Origin: Chitinophagaceae bacterium
Lineage (GTDB): Bacteria; Bacteroidota; Bacteroidia; Chitinophagales; Chitinophagaceae
Assembly (NCBI GenBank): GCA_024103425.1
Contig: JAGFIS010000045.1
Location: 1 to 64,000 of the forward strand
Direction of reading: 5' to 3'
Length of the DNA: 64,000 nt
Below the pieces are notes generated by a model. The model had not been told where the DNA came from and made no database searches. It worked only from the letters and a program-made list of their open reading frames with translations. Within the stretch, counting starts at the first letter, position 1. Every line of letters starts with the position of its first letter. Shown one piece after another: positions 45,352 through 55,647 of the stretch. The position numbers and the translations under genes are program-made.

Positions 45352-46791
45352 TCATATTTCGGATTGATTTGCTTTTAAATCTTTTGCTACCCTTTCTCTT
45401 TTCTGATTGATATAAAATTCGTTTTCACCATCACCTTTTACTCTGAAAACTCCGGGATCATCCGTGGTGTACAAGGAACGGTATTTGACGGGTACCACTT
45501 CTTTTCCTTTCAGGTTGATGGCTCCGTAGCGTTCAGCGTCTCCATGACCGATGGTAACCACCAAATAACCATTATCCGGATCCTGAATAAACGAATATTT
45601 AAACGGCGTAAGTTCTTTACCTGTTTTATCCACCAACGCCCAAAATCTCTCATCGCCCTTATAGAGAAGTACCTGAGCTACTCCGTTTTTAAAATCCATG
45701 GCGCCATCGTACTTGAAAGGGATGATGGTTTTACCTGAGGCATCAATATAGCCGAATTTTTCTCCTTTTTTGACCGCGCAAAGCCCATCGTGAAACTGCG
45801 TTAATTCACCGGGATTGAAATCATATTCGTTCAGGTAAATGAAATCATATTCCAGGGGAATAACCATCTCACCTTTGTGATTGATGAATCCATATTTTTC
45901 ACCAGATTTCACGGCTATCAAATCTTCCTCTTCCGGCATATGCATACCGTTGTATTTTAGCGGAATAACTTCTTTTCCTTTCTTATTGATTACACCGTAT
46001 TGATCGTTTTTCACTGCAACAGACAGTCCACTCTTTGTATAACCGACAATCCGGTCATAGCGTTTGGAGGTTAAAGCTTTTCCACTCACATCAATCGGGA
46101 AAAAGCCTTCTTCATCGGCAACGATGGCAACGCCTTTATCAAACATACCGGCTTCCCGGAATTGGGCAGGAATTTTTTCCGCGCCGGTTTTGTCGAGATA
46201 GCCCAGCTTGCCGTTTTTGTTAAATAAGGCCAGGCCCTCATAAAAATAAACCGGACGGTTGACGGCTGCTTCTTCCTGGTCGAAAACAATTCCGTCATAC
46301 GCCAGGGGTACGACTACTTCACCTTTCTTATTGATAAATCCCCACAATTCGGCTTCAGGTGTCAGTTTGCTAACCAGAGCCAGTCCATTTTCATCAAAGC
46401 CAAAAGCGTCATCAAATTGAAAAGGAATGACGGTTTCTCCTTTCCTGTTGATAAAACCGGACTTATAACTTTTTAAATCACGGACAGCCGCCAATCCTTG
46501 CTGAAAGTAGTTGATATCGGCATACTGAGCGGGAATGACTTCCTTTCCCGATTCATCAATGTATCCCCATTTTAGCGGCGTTTCCTCAGTGGCGGGAGCC
46601 ACTCCGGCCAGACCGTCTCTGAAGGGTGTGGCATACATATACTTAGCCGGGATTACAATTTCACCGGTGTTTTTGTTTTTGAATCCGTACAACTCTTTTT
46701 CTCCCTGAAAAGGAATCAGGTTTTGAGCCTTCAGATAGAAAGGATTGTTTAGAACTAAAAAGAGGACGAATCCAATGAATATCTTTTTCAT
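45352..46791 (-). CDS. Exported WG-repeat protein (479 residues)
   Basis: The signal peptide is MMKKIFIGFVLFLVLNNPF, ending about LKAQ at residue 24. The rest is almost entirely WG repeats of about 40 residues, each containing a core like WGYIDESGKEVIPAQYADI followed by a FxxGLAxV strand. About ten copies are visible. Such repeats fold as small beta units and are thought to bind ligands or surfaces, and no enzyme domain is present. A TTG codon precedes the ATG and was not used. It lies 63 bp after the Sel1 giant gene on the same strand. Confidence 0.88.
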   Translation of the reverse strand: MKKIFIGFVLFLVLNNPFYLKAQNLIPFQGEKELYGFKNKNTGEIVIPAKYMYATPFRDGLAGVAPATEETPLKWGYIDESGKEVIPAQYADINYFQQGLAAVRDLKSYKSGFINRKGETVIPFQFDDAFGFDENGLALVSKLTPEAELWGFINKKGEVVVPLAYDGIVFDQEEAAVNRPVYFYEGLALFNKNGKLGYLDKTGAEKIPAQFREAGMFDKGVAIVADEEGFFPIDVSGKALTSKRYDRIVGYTKSGLSVAVKNDQYGVINKKGKEVIPLKYNGMHMPEEEDLIAVKSGEKYGFINHKGEMVIPLEYDFIYLNEYDFNPGELTQFHDGLCAVKKGEKFGYIDASGKTIIPFKYDGAMDFKNGVAQVLLYKGDERFWALVDKTGKELTPFKYSFIQDPDNGYLVVTIGHGDAERYGAINLKGKEVVPVKYRSLYTTDDPGVFRVKGDGENEFYINQKRERVAKDLKANQSEI

Positions 46792-46854
46792 CAATAATTT
46801 TTTTGGAGAATCAGTTATTTATATTGTATCATTTTGTCTTAAAATCCCTTATCC

Positions 46855-49800
46855 TTATTTAAAGAAGATCTTTTCAACGGGTTCTTCTTTTATTCGATTC
46901 AGCATCAAAAAAGAAGCTTCATAGGCTAAATCATCCATCTTACTTTGCTCCAACATTTGATTTACATACTCAGGGAGAGCAAAATTTGGTTTGTAATCCG
47001 GAGATAAAATATTTTGAATTTCCTCTTTTATCTCATCGTATTCGTCACTATTCAATCCCAATCTTTGCAGCGCATTGGGCTGAAGCCAGGTCTTTAACTG
47101 TTGAATTGCTTTTGGATTCCCTAATTTGGCACCTGAATAGTAATTTTCATATGCAGTTTTAACATCTTTATTCACCCCCAAGCCGTTTTCATACATATAT
47201 CCCAATAAATAAAACGCATCAGAATTAGGCAGTTTGGTCAATTTCTCCAGCAAGTTAACAGCCGTTTTGTAGTCTTTTTGATTCACAGCTTGTTGGGCTC
47301 TGCCGTAATATTCTCCACCGAGGTAAATTCCTTCTTTCCGGATGAGCTCAAATATATCCGAATAAGCATAGATACCATCTAAAAGGACTACTTTCAAATA
47401 GAGCCTTAATGCTTCCCTGACATCTTTTTTTACGCCTTTTCCTTCTGCATATAAAGAAGCTAATTGAGAGAGTGCAGCTCTATGTCCTTTATTTGCAGCA
47501 AGGGTCAGCCATTTCACTTCCTCATTAAGGTCTTTATTTGTTCCCAATCCGTTTCCGTATAACATACCCAACCAATGCATGGCTCCCATATGCCCCATTT
47601 CAGCAGATTTTTTTAAAAGTGGAAAAGCAGAACTGTATTCTTTCTTTTCAATAAAAGCATAGGCATCTTTCATAATAGAAACAGCCTGTTCAATTTGCCG
47701 GGAAGACTCTGATATCCTTACTGCACCATCATAAAGATCTTTTGCTCCGGCCACGTTTAAACCCATTGCTTTTTTGAGATATTCAAGGGCTAATTCTCTG
47801 TTTTTCATAGAGGGTAAGAGATAGATACCTCCCAACTCTTTCCAGGCAGTTGCTTCCCCGTTTTCCCCCGCTTTTTTATACCATGCAACAGCTTTTTCGT
47901 ATTCTCTTTGACCTTCTAAAACCTTTCCCAATTCAAACATCCCTTCGGGAAGTCCTTTATTTGCCGCCTTTTCGAACCAAATCTCCGCTTCTTTAGGATT
48001 TTTAATGGCCTCATTGTATCGATATCCTATTCCGATATGTAAATCTATTCTCCCCGAAGGATCCAGAGGGCTCAGCTTTTTATACCAATACATACTTTTA
48101 GCTATGTCTTTAGCTCCGAAAGTCTCCGATTCATAACCTCGAGCCAACCAGCTGATAGCCGTTGAATCTCCTTTTTCTCCGGCCATCGTCAGCCATTTTA
48201 GTGCTTCCCTTTCATTTTTGGCTACGCCCTCTCCTTTGTTATACATAAAATATATAGAGAACATAGCTCTCACGTCTCCCTTTTCAGCCGATTGTTTATA
48301 TAAATTGAGCGCTTCAGAGGGATTCGTTTCCTCTATCTCAAAAGCCTTATGATACTCTGCCTCGCCGTTTGTCTTTGCTAAGGCTTGGTTTTGTGCTTGT
48401 TCTTTTTCCAAAACCGCTAGTTCTTTAGCGGACTTCAGAGAAGATAGCAGGAAATCTACATCCAGACCTTCGTTTTTGGCCCGGTTAAAATAATACTCAG
48501 CCTTATCAAGGTCTCTGAAACCTTTATCTCCATTAAGATACAATTTCCCGATTTGAATTAATTTGTCCGTTTCTCCATTTTCGTAGGCTTTTTGATACCA
48601 ATACACGGCTTTTCCAAGATTTCTTATTCTTTCATCTTCATAGGCATATCTGTATCCCATTGTTGAAAAATCATAATGATTTCCGTGGTTTTGGTAATAT
48701 TCCTCTAAGAGTTTCATACCTTCTGCAGGCTTGTTCAGCTCTTTATAGTAAAGATTGCCCAACAGATAAGCTGCAAAATCATATCCGTTTTGATGCGCTT
48801 TCAGATACCACTTTTCGGCTTGTTGCAGATTCTTGGGCACTCCTTTTCCATCTCTATATAAATCCCCCAATTGGGTCATAGCCATAGTATTTCCCAAATC
48901 TGAAGCTTTTTGATACCAGGTTACAGCCGATGAATAGTCTTTTTTCACTTCAGAATCCATACCCTTGTTCTTTTCATACACTCCGTCTGTGTTGGGTTTT
49001 AGGCCGGATGAAGAGGAAGAAGCCAACCCTTTTTCATAATCCTGAATTGCTTTCGCAATCTGCCGGTATTGACTGGCAGCTAAAGTATCGCCTCTGTCAG
49101 CCAATGACTTATACCATTTGGCCGCCTCAACATAATTATCATAGGTATTGTCAGCCGTATATAGTTTAATTAAATCCCAGGTACTTAAACTGTCTCCTAA
49201 TTCGGCAGCCTTTTGGTACCAGTAGATTGTGCTATCTTTATTTTGGAGTTTCGGATCGTAATTGAACTGAATGCCGAGATAGCGCATCGATGAAACATCA
49301 CCATTTTGAGCTGCCATCCGATACCATTTTATAGCTTTTTCTTTATCTTCCCGCAATCCATTCATGCCCAGATCATAAAGAGACCCTAATTCCACCATGC
49401 TCTCTACATATCCTTTGGCAGCAGAAGATTCAAACAGCTCTATGGCTTTTTGGGTTTTATTTTCTTCCAAGAACTTTAAGCCTTCAAAGTATTGTTGTTC
49501 ACCTGAAATTTCATCCGCTATGGGTTGCTGTGTCACTGCAACATTTTGATTCGGTTTTTTCAATTCTTTTGCGAGCCGGGCATACGCATCCTCTCCTTTT
49601 GCAGAACCATTATCGGCAGCTTCCTTGTACAGTTCAAGCGCCTTGTCGATATCTTTGGCTTTGCCCATTCCGTTTTCGTACATGTATCCCAGCGCAAAGA
49701 AGGCGTCAGGCTCACCTTTTTCTTCGGATTTTTCCAGCCAATAGGTTGCCTTACTGAAATCCTGTTTTATCTCTTTTCCTTCCAGGTATAGTGCACCCAG

Positions 49801-50409
49801 TATAAAAGAAGACCTGGAATCACCGCCGTTAAAACCTTTTTCGTAATACTCAATGGCTCTATTGATATCTTTTTCGGTGCCATTTCCTCTCAGGTAGTTC
49901 TCTGCCGTTATGCGGGCAGCTTCACCATGACCGGCATCAGCGGCTTTCTTATACCAGACGAAAGCATCTTTTTCGTATTTAAGAAAATCCCTTTCATTGG
50001 CATAGATTCCGGCAATTCTGAACATCGCCCCGGGATTGCCCGCTTCCGCCGCTTTTTTGTACCAGTAAAAAGCCTCCGTTTGCACAGTAACGTTAGGTGT
50101 GTTATGGTTGTAAATCTGAGCCAGTTGATAGAAAGCACCGGGCTGATTTTTTTCAGCAGCTTTTTTATACCATTTGATAGCTTCTTCTTCGCTGGCCGGC
50201 ACACCCTGTCCTTCTTCGTACATATATCCCAGCATGGCCATGGCGTCTGCTGAGCCCCGGTTAGCTGCTTCGGAATACCATTTAAAAGCTTCGGTAAAGT
50301 TTTGCTTGCCATAGGCATCCTGGCCTTTTTGGAAGGCCTCTGTCTGGGCCAACAGGGTAGTGGCAGAGAAAAAAAGAAATCCGAGTATGATGATTATTTT
50401 GTGTTTCAT
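46855..50409 (-). CDS. Giant exported Sel1-repeat (TPR-like) protein, 1184 residues
   Basis: The signal peptide is MKHKIIIILGFLFFSATTLLAQ, followed by more than twenty Sel1-like repeats of about 36 residues with the pattern A-x-x-WYxKAAExG-x-x-xAMxxLGxxYxxGxGVxKD. Sel1 repeats form a curved helical solenoid for protein-protein contacts. No catalytic domain was found. The middle carries a Ser/Gln-rich linker (GLASSSSSGLKPNT) and an Ala/Gln-rich hinge (LEKEQAQNQALAKTN), dividing it into three solenoid blocks. The length is unusual for the family. It lies in the minus-strand WG/Sel1 block. Confidence 0.92.
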   Translation of the reverse strand: MKHKIIIILGFLFFSATTLLAQTEAFQKGQDAYGKQNFTEAFKWYSEAANRGSADAMAMLGYMYEEGQGVPASEEEAIKWYKKAAEKNQPGAFYQLAQIYNHNTPNVTVQTEAFYWYKKAAEAGNPGAMFRIAGIYANERDFLKYEKDAFVWYKKAADAGHGEAARITAENYLRGNGTEKDINRAIEYYEKGFNGGDSRSSFILGALYLEGKEIKQDFSKATYWLEKSEEKGEPDAFFALGYMYENGMGKAKDIDKALELYKEAADNGSAKGEDAYARLAKELKKPNQNVAVTQQPIADEISGEQQYFEGLKFLEENKTQKAIELFESSAAKGYVESMVELGSLYDLGMNGLREDKEKAIKWYRMAAQNGDVSSMRYLGIQFNYDPKLQNKDSTIYWYQKAAELGDSLSTWDLIKLYTADNTYDNYVEAAKWYKSLADRGDTLAASQYRQIAKAIQDYEKGLASSSSSGLKPNTDGVYEKNKGMDSEVKKDYSSAVTWYQKASDLGNTMAMTQLGDLYRDGKGVPKNLQQAEKWYLKAHQNGYDFAAYLLGNLYYKELNKPAEGMKLLEEYYQNHGNHYDFSTMGYRYAYEDERIRNLGKAVYWYQKAYENGETDKLIQIGKLYLNGDKGFRDLDKAEYYFNRAKNEGLDVDFLLSSLKSAKELAVLEKEQAQNQALAKTNGEAEYHKAFEIEETNPSEALNLYKQSAEKGDVRAMFSIYFMYNKGEGVAKNEREALKWLTMAGEKGDSTAISWLARGYESETFGAKDIAKSMYWYKKLSPLDPSGRIDLHIGIGYRYNEAIKNPKEAEIWFEKAANKGLPEGMFELGKVLEGQREYEKAVAWYKKAGENGEATAWKELGGIYLLPSMKNRELALEYLKKAMGLNVAGAKDLYDGAVRISESSRQIEQAVSIMKDAYAFIEKKEYSSAFPLLKKSAEMGHMGAMHWLGMLYGNGLGTNKDLNEEVKWLTLAANKGHRAALSQLASLYAEGKGVKKDVREALRLYLKVVLLDGIYAYSDIFELIRKEGIYLGGEYYGRAQQAVNQKDYKTAVNLLEKLTKLPNSDAFYLLGYMYENGLGVNKDVKTAYENYYSGAKLGNPKAIQQLKTWLQPNALQRLGLNSDEYDEIKEEIQNILSPDYKPNFALPEYVNQMLEQSKMDDLAYEASFLMLNRIKEEPVEKIFFK

Positions 50410-50517
50410 TTTTTTGTTCGTTTTTCTACAACTTCGCCATTATCGTATCATGTTTCCATATTTACGGCATATTCAGGATTGTCTTTGTTTGTTAATTCAC
50501 TATTCGTTAATCACTAC

Positions 50518-53229
50518 TCAGTACCCATAATATTCAAGAGCTTCCTTTGCATATTCATCGCCCAGATCTGCTGCTTTTTTAAACCATTTAATAGCTTCCA
50601 TTATGTTTGGAGTCACACCAAATCCGGATTCATACATTTCCGCTATACGAATCATAGCCTCAGTATTACCTTTTTCAGCCGCTTTTTTGTACCAATTAAG
50701 CGCTTCAGTATGGCTTTGAGGAACACCCAGTCCGACTGCATATATTTTTGCTATATCAAGCATGATTTCAGTATTACCTTTCTCTGCTGCTTTTTTGTAC
50801 CATTCAAGTCCTTTGGTGTAGTTTTTAACCACGCCTTTCCCATCGATATATTTGCTTCCCAAATTAATCATTGCCAAAGTAAATCCTTTTTCAGCCGCCT
50901 TTTTGTGCCAGTTGATAGCTTCGGTATAGTTTTGAGTCACGCCTTGTCCTTTGTCATACATTATTCCCAGGTTAAACATGGCTTCGGGGATTCCTTTATC
51001 TGCGAGATTTTTAAATAAGGTGAATGCTTGCTTATAGTCACCTTTACTATATATTGCCATTGCTCGGTCAAATTCCGCCTTTATGCCTTGTGACTGATTA
51101 TTATTTTGCGTATTATCTTCTTTTTTAAGGTCGAAACTGTTTTTTGCCAGAAAATCTTTTGCCTGCGACATGCCTGCATCGGCAGCTTTCTGCAGCCATT
51201 TTTGGGCTTCTGTAAGGTTCTTCTCTACTCCGTTACCGATATAGTATTTTAATCCAAGATTATTCATAGCCACAGGTTCTCCGTTTTCAGCGGCACGCTT
51301 TGTTAATTCAAATGATTTTTTTGGATCTTTTTGAACGCCCCAGCCATTGCTATAAAGGACTGCCAGATTTGCCATAGCCTTGTACGAACCTTTATCTGCA
51401 GCCTGCTGATACCATTTTAATGCTGTCTGATAATTTTGGGACACTTTTATCCCGTTTTGATAAATATAACCCAAATTATTCATTGCGTCCGGCAACCCCT
51501 TTTCAGCTGCTTTTTCGTACCATTGGATGGCTCTGGGAATATCCTGTGGCACACCGTTACCATAATGGAAAATGATGCCGAGATTATACATGGCTTTTTC
51601 TTCTCCTTTTTCTGCAGCCTTTTCAAATAATGAAAGAGCTGTCTTTAAATCTCCTTTCTCATAAGCTGCGATAGCCTGGTTGTATAATTCTATCCCATCC
51701 TGTATGGAATTATTATTTCCAATTTCTGACCAGGGCTTTCCGGGAGCCGGTGCCGATGTAGGATAGCCGGTCTTTTTCATTTGATAGTCGGCCAGATCTT
51801 TAATTGCCTTTTGCTGTTCGGAGTTGAACATGGCTTTTAACTCCCCCACCGAAATGTTATGAACTTCAATTATCCCCAGAAATGCGCCATAAAAATCAAT
51901 ATCTGCCATTTGCAGTAATTTCTCTTTAACCTTTTGGACTATCACGGGTTTTGCAACTCCGTTTATTGCTAAATCTTCAGCATATGAACCCAATGCTTTC
52001 CCACGAAATTCAGACGGGTTCGGTTTCTGGTCTGCCTGTGCTATTTTTTTTGCATATTCCTCCTCAGCCGAAGGCTTTGGTGTCGCAGCAGTATTTTTTT
52101 GTTTCAATCCATCACCACCGCTATCATTAGCATAAGAATTATTGGCTTTATTCGGATCTTTGGTTACTACCAAATCCGGCTTTTTGTTTACCCTTTCACT
52201 GCCATCTGCGATATTGATTTCAGTCCATTCGTTGTTGATTTTCACTTTTGCATATCCATTGGGTAGCGTATTGATGGCATCGTACTTTATCGGAATGAGT
52301 TCTTTGCCCGTTTTGTCAATAATTCCCTTTTTTTTATCCAGCTGAACGGTAGCAACTCCATCAGAAAAATCATAAACCTGATCATATTTTACAGGAATCA
52401 CCTCTTTGCCTGTTTTGTCCACAAATCCCCATTTCCCATTTGACTGTACACGGGCCAATCCTTCAGCAAAACCCCAGACTCTTTCATATTTTACCGGGAT
52501 AACTTCTTTTCCCGTCTTGTCTATAAAACCCCATTTACCACCGGTGGGGACATACTTTCCTGTAGCGCCTTTGTTAACGGCGGCCATGCCTTCTTTGAAA
52601 CTTTGGACGTCGTCGTATTTTAAAGGGATGACGATCTTTCCCGTTTTATCCATAAAGCCCCATTTACTGCCTTCTTCCTGGACGGTAGCGAGCCCGTTGG
52701 AAAACCTTCTTACATCCGGATATTTTACGGGGATCACCTCTTTACCGGTTTTATCGATAAATCCAAATTTGTTATTCAGCCCCACCACAGCCAATCCTTC
52801 TGAAAAATCTGCTGCATATTCATACTTAAAGGGTACAATTTCTTTACCCGACTTATCGATAAAACCCCATTTGCCGTTGGATTGAACTGCTGCCAGCCCT
52901 TCAGTAAACTTGCTGACATCTTCAAATTGAAAGGGTATAACTACTTTTCCTGTTTCATCGGCAAAACCCCATTGTCCGCCTCTTTTAAGGCCATTTTTAA
53001 CAACAGCTCCTTTATTTACGCCGGCTAATCCTTCAGAAAAATCCTGGGCATCGTCAAATTCTTCACCGACAATAACTTTTCCGTTTTTGTCATTGATTCC
53101 GAATTTCCCGCTGGAGTACTTTATGGTTTTTTGACCAAAAGCGGTCATCGTTCCTGCGAGAAATAATAGCGTTGTAATTACAAATGCGTTCATTTTTGCC
53201 ATAAAAGGAAATAACAGTCTTGTTTTCAT
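50518..53229 (-). CDS. Exported WG-repeat / Sel1-repeat fusion protein, 903 residues
   Basis: The signal peptide is residues 1-33, ending TMTAFGQ. Residues about 35-345 are WG repeats (for example GKWGFVDKTGKEVIPVKYDQV), about eight copies and very regular. A linker follows, with a DUF2059-like helical stretch near 420-490 (YAEDLAINGVAKPVIVQKVKEKL). Residues about 515-903 are two blocks of roughly five Sel1 repeats each, separated at the QNNNQSQG linker. The two repeat types, found singly in neighbouring genes, are thus joined in one polypeptide, which argues for a common complex. It ends 108 bp before the Sel1 giant. Confidence 0.92.
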   Translation of the reverse strand: MKTRLLFPFMAKMNAFVITTLLFLAGTMTAFGQKTIKYSSGKFGINDKNGKVIVGEEFDDAQDFSEGLAGVNKGAVVKNGLKRGGQWGFADETGKVVIPFQFEDVSKFTEGLAAVQSNGKWGFIDKSGKEIVPFKYEYAADFSEGLAVVGLNNKFGFIDKTGKEVIPVKYPDVRRFSNGLATVQEEGSKWGFMDKTGKIVIPLKYDDVQSFKEGMAAVNKGATGKYVPTGGKWGFIDKTGKEVIPVKYERVWGFAEGLARVQSNGKWGFVDKTGKEVIPVKYDQVYDFSDGVATVQLDKKKGIIDKTGKELIPIKYDAINTLPNGYAKVKINNEWTEINIADGSERVNKKPDLVVTKDPNKANNSYANDSGGDGLKQKNTAATPKPSAEEEYAKKIAQADQKPNPSEFRGKALGSYAEDLAINGVAKPVIVQKVKEKLLQMADIDFYGAFLGIIEVHNISVGELKAMFNSEQQKAIKDLADYQMKKTGYPTSAPAPGKPWSEIGNNNSIQDGIELYNQAIAAYEKGDLKTALSLFEKAAEKGEEKAMYNLGIIFHYGNGVPQDIPRAIQWYEKAAEKGLPDAMNNLGYIYQNGIKVSQNYQTALKWYQQAADKGSYKAMANLAVLYSNGWGVQKDPKKSFELTKRAAENGEPVAMNNLGLKYYIGNGVEKNLTEAQKWLQKAADAGMSQAKDFLAKNSFDLKKEDNTQNNNQSQGIKAEFDRAMAIYSKGDYKQAFTLFKNLADKGIPEAMFNLGIMYDKGQGVTQNYTEAINWHKKAAEKGFTLAMINLGSKYIDGKGVVKNYTKGLEWYKKAAEKGNTEIMLDIAKIYAVGLGVPQSHTEALNWYKKAAEKGNTEAMIRIAEMYESGFGVTPNIMEAIKWFKKAADLGDEYAKEALEYYGY

Positions 53230-53291
53230 AATTAAACAGCATTTAAAACATTCAAAATATTTTCCGGTTTCAGGGATTAAGTTCTATCAAA

Positions 53292-54476
53292 CTATTCCAC
53301 CTTGTTTCCGTTGCGGTCTATATCAATAAACTTTCCATCTTTCTTTACACGGGCGATGGCTTTCTTATTTTTATTGGAAGTGTCGTACATAATTTCAAAT
53401 TGCGGTTCCAACAGGATATTGCCTTTATAATCCATTAAACCCCATTTCCCGTTCTTTTCCACTCCTAAAATATTCAGGTCATTACTAAGAATTTTAATTC
53501 CATCGTATTTAATGGGTAAAAGCACTTTGTTGTTCATGTCAATAACCCCCCAGACGTTACCCTTTTTGACCAACACTCGCCCCTCATAATACGAATAGGT
53601 GGTTAAAGTTTCATAATTAAATGGAATCACTGTTTTTCCCTGCTCATCAATCAGACCCCATTTACCCTCCAGCTGTGCTGTTCGGTACCGGTCATTAACA
53701 GGATAATCATCCAGGCTGCTGTAAATAACGCGTATCACCTCCTTACCACTTAAATCCAGAAAGCCTTTCTTTTGATTAGCTCCCCTGCCGATAGTTGCTC
53801 TTGCCGGGCCGTCTTTAAAATCACCAATAAAGGCATATTTCATTTCCGTAAGCAGATTGCCCTTTGCATCGGCCAAAGCATAGAGATAATCATACTCATC
53901 TCCATTCGGGTCCTCATTCCCCAGACTGAAACGGTCATTAGAAAGATAATCTGCAGATTGGTATTTAAACGGGAAAAGCAACTTTCCCTCTTTATTGACA
54001 AAGGATCGCAGCTCTTTATCATTTTCAACTTTGCCATAGCCGTTTTCAAAAGGGTCGGCAAAGGAATACTGAGCCGGAACCACAGCTTCTCCTTTGGTAT
54101 TCAGATAACCGTATTTGTAATTCCCGTCTTTTCCTTTATTGGCAAAGACCCCCATTCCATCGGAAAAGGTTTCGGTATAATCATATTTTAAGGGAATTAC
54201 CTCCACTCCTTTTTCGTTGATGTAGCCCCATTTTCCGCCTACCGGTGTAGGCGCATTCGGATCATCGGGCCATTCGGCGCCAATATTGACCACCGCCAAA
54301 CCGTCAGAGAAGTCATCATAAAAATCATATTTGGGAGCGACCACCACTTTGCCGGTGGCAGCGTCTTTAAATCCGGTTTTTTCGTTATCACCCTCAAAGG
54401 CTATTAATTTCTGAGCGCTGGAAATCGTAAACGTTCCCAAAACCAATACAATTAAGGCAAACAGTTTATTCTTCAT
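53292..54476 (-). CDS. Exported WG-repeat protein (394 residues)
   Basis: The signal peptide ends at about residue 21 (FTISSAQ). The mature part is about eight WG repeats, for example GKWGYINEKGVEVIPLKYDY and GKWGLIDEQGKTVIPFNYET. The first mature residues (KLIAFEGDNEKTGFKDAATGKVVVAPKYDF) closely parallel those of the 45.4-kb WG protein (NLIPFQGEKELYGFKNKNTGEIVIPAKYMY), so the two are paralogues. It lies 62 bp before the WG-Sel1 fusion gene on the same strand. Function unknown. Confidence 0.88.
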   Translation of the reverse strand: MKNKLFALIVLVLGTFTISSAQKLIAFEGDNEKTGFKDAATGKVVVAPKYDFYDDFSDGLAVVNIGAEWPDDPNAPTPVGGKWGYINEKGVEVIPLKYDYTETFSDGMGVFANKGKDGNYKYGYLNTKGEAVVPAQYSFADPFENGYGKVENDKELRSFVNKEGKLLFPFKYQSADYLSNDRFSLGNEDPNGDEYDYLYALADAKGNLLTEMKYAFIGDFKDGPARATIGRGANQKKGFLDLSGKEVIRVIYSSLDDYPVNDRYRTAQLEGKWGLIDEQGKTVIPFNYETLTTYSYYEGRVLVKKGNVWGVIDMNNKVLLPIKYDGIKILSNDLNILGVEKNGKWGLMDYKGNILLEPQFEIMYDTSNKNKKAIARVKKDGKFIDIDRNGNKVE

Positions 54477-54579
54477 GATTTCTTGTTTTAAATTTAATTA
54501 TTAAGAGACGAGTAATTTTTTTGTTGTCTGTTGTTTTTTTATGCTATTCTCTACTTGTACTTTAACTGCACACAGTTCT

Positions 54580-55473
54580 TTAATATTTTATTTCCCTTTC
54601 CCATATCCTCACTGTATTTTCATTTCGGTTAATGGATGTCTTTTTTATCCAATTGCTTTTATCGTCATATACATACTCAAAATCTTTTACAGATGCTGAT
54701 CCGTCTTCTCCGGAAATTTCTTTTTCCTGACTAACATTTCCTTTATCATCGTATTTATACTCTTTTGTTGTGTGCAATTTTTCGTCTGCGTCAAATTCTT
54801 TTTCTTCAACTAATTTTCCGTTTTCATATTTATATTCATACCGGGTTTCCAATTTGCCGTCGGGATCCAACGCCTGCTTACCCGTATTGTTTCCTTCCTT
54901 ATCATACTGATAGGTATAAGAGTAATAAACCTCTTTGTCTTTTGAATGGTGAACTTCTTTTATTTTGTTTCCCATTTCATCATATTCATAGTTCACCGAC
55001 TCGAAGAAATCCTTCTTATTATAAGGAGTGGTTTTTACAGATTTTAATAATCCTTTGTCGTCGTATTCATAAACATACTCCATCGTTGCGTTTGTGTTCC
55101 AATAATCCAGCTCTCTTTTGATTTTTGATTTATTGGAACTTAAATAAGAAATTTCTCTTGTGGTCCGGGTTGCTCCATCCTGTATGTCTCTTTGGGTTAT
55201 ATATCCGTACAGATTGTATTTTTCTGAAGAAGTCTTTTCTTTTTCATCTTTTACAACTTCATCATCTTTTAAAATACCCTTGTATTCCACTGTTGTTGTT
55301 TCCCTCACTTCTCCGTGCAAGTTATTTTTCACCCAATCACTATTGGCTGTTACTTCTTCAGCTTCCGCTTTTAAAACTTCATCTACTTTATCTTTTTCCA
55401 GGATACCGACCAGCACTACTAGAAAAATAAATGCGAAAGCTGCATAAAGTAAGATCTTCAAGATTTTTTTCAT
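54580..55473 (-). CDS. Membrane-anchored YD/RHS-like repeat protein
   Basis: A 297-residue protein. One N-terminal helix (ILKILLYAAFAFIFLVVLVGIL) anchors it, followed by a charged stalk (residues 27-80). Five or six imperfect repeats of about 26 residues follow, with the pattern YxYDDKGN-x-x-x-x and then a short strand, like YD repeats of RHS proteins but without an RHS core or toxin domain. It lies upstream of the WG genes on the same strand (103 bp gap). By architecture it is another beta-repeat surface or periplasmic protein. No family name is certain. Confidence 0.75.
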   Translation of the reverse strand: MKKILKILLYAAFAFIFLVVLVGILEKDKVDEVLKAEAEEVTANSDWVKNNLHGEVRETTTVEYKGILKDDEVVKDEKEKTSSEKYNLYGYITQRDIQDGATRTTREISYLSSNKSKIKRELDYWNTNATMEYVYEYDDKGLLKSVKTTPYNKKDFFESVNYEYDEMGNKIKEVHHSKDKEVYYSYTYQYDKEGNNTGKQALDPDGKLETRYEYKYENGKLVEEKEFDADEKLHTTKEYKYDDKGNVSQEKEISGEDGSASVKDFEYVYDDKSNWIKKTSINRNENTVRIWEREIKY

Positions 55474-55647
55474 TGGCCTTTCATTTAAAGTTCTACATGG
55501 ATTTATTTAAAAACCTGATAATTTTTCTGAATCATTACCGGCTTGTTTATGTTTATTTAAAACAGCCATAATCAACTAATCTGTTCCTTTACTTTTATTT
55601 CTTCTTTAATGAGCCATTGTGATTCTACAGCATATATTTTTATCATT

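Noticed and set aside
50302-51018. 238-codon plus-strand ORF
   Set aside because: Antisense to the Sel1 repeats and the inter-gene gap; a by-product of repetitive codon composition, with no fold or family signal.
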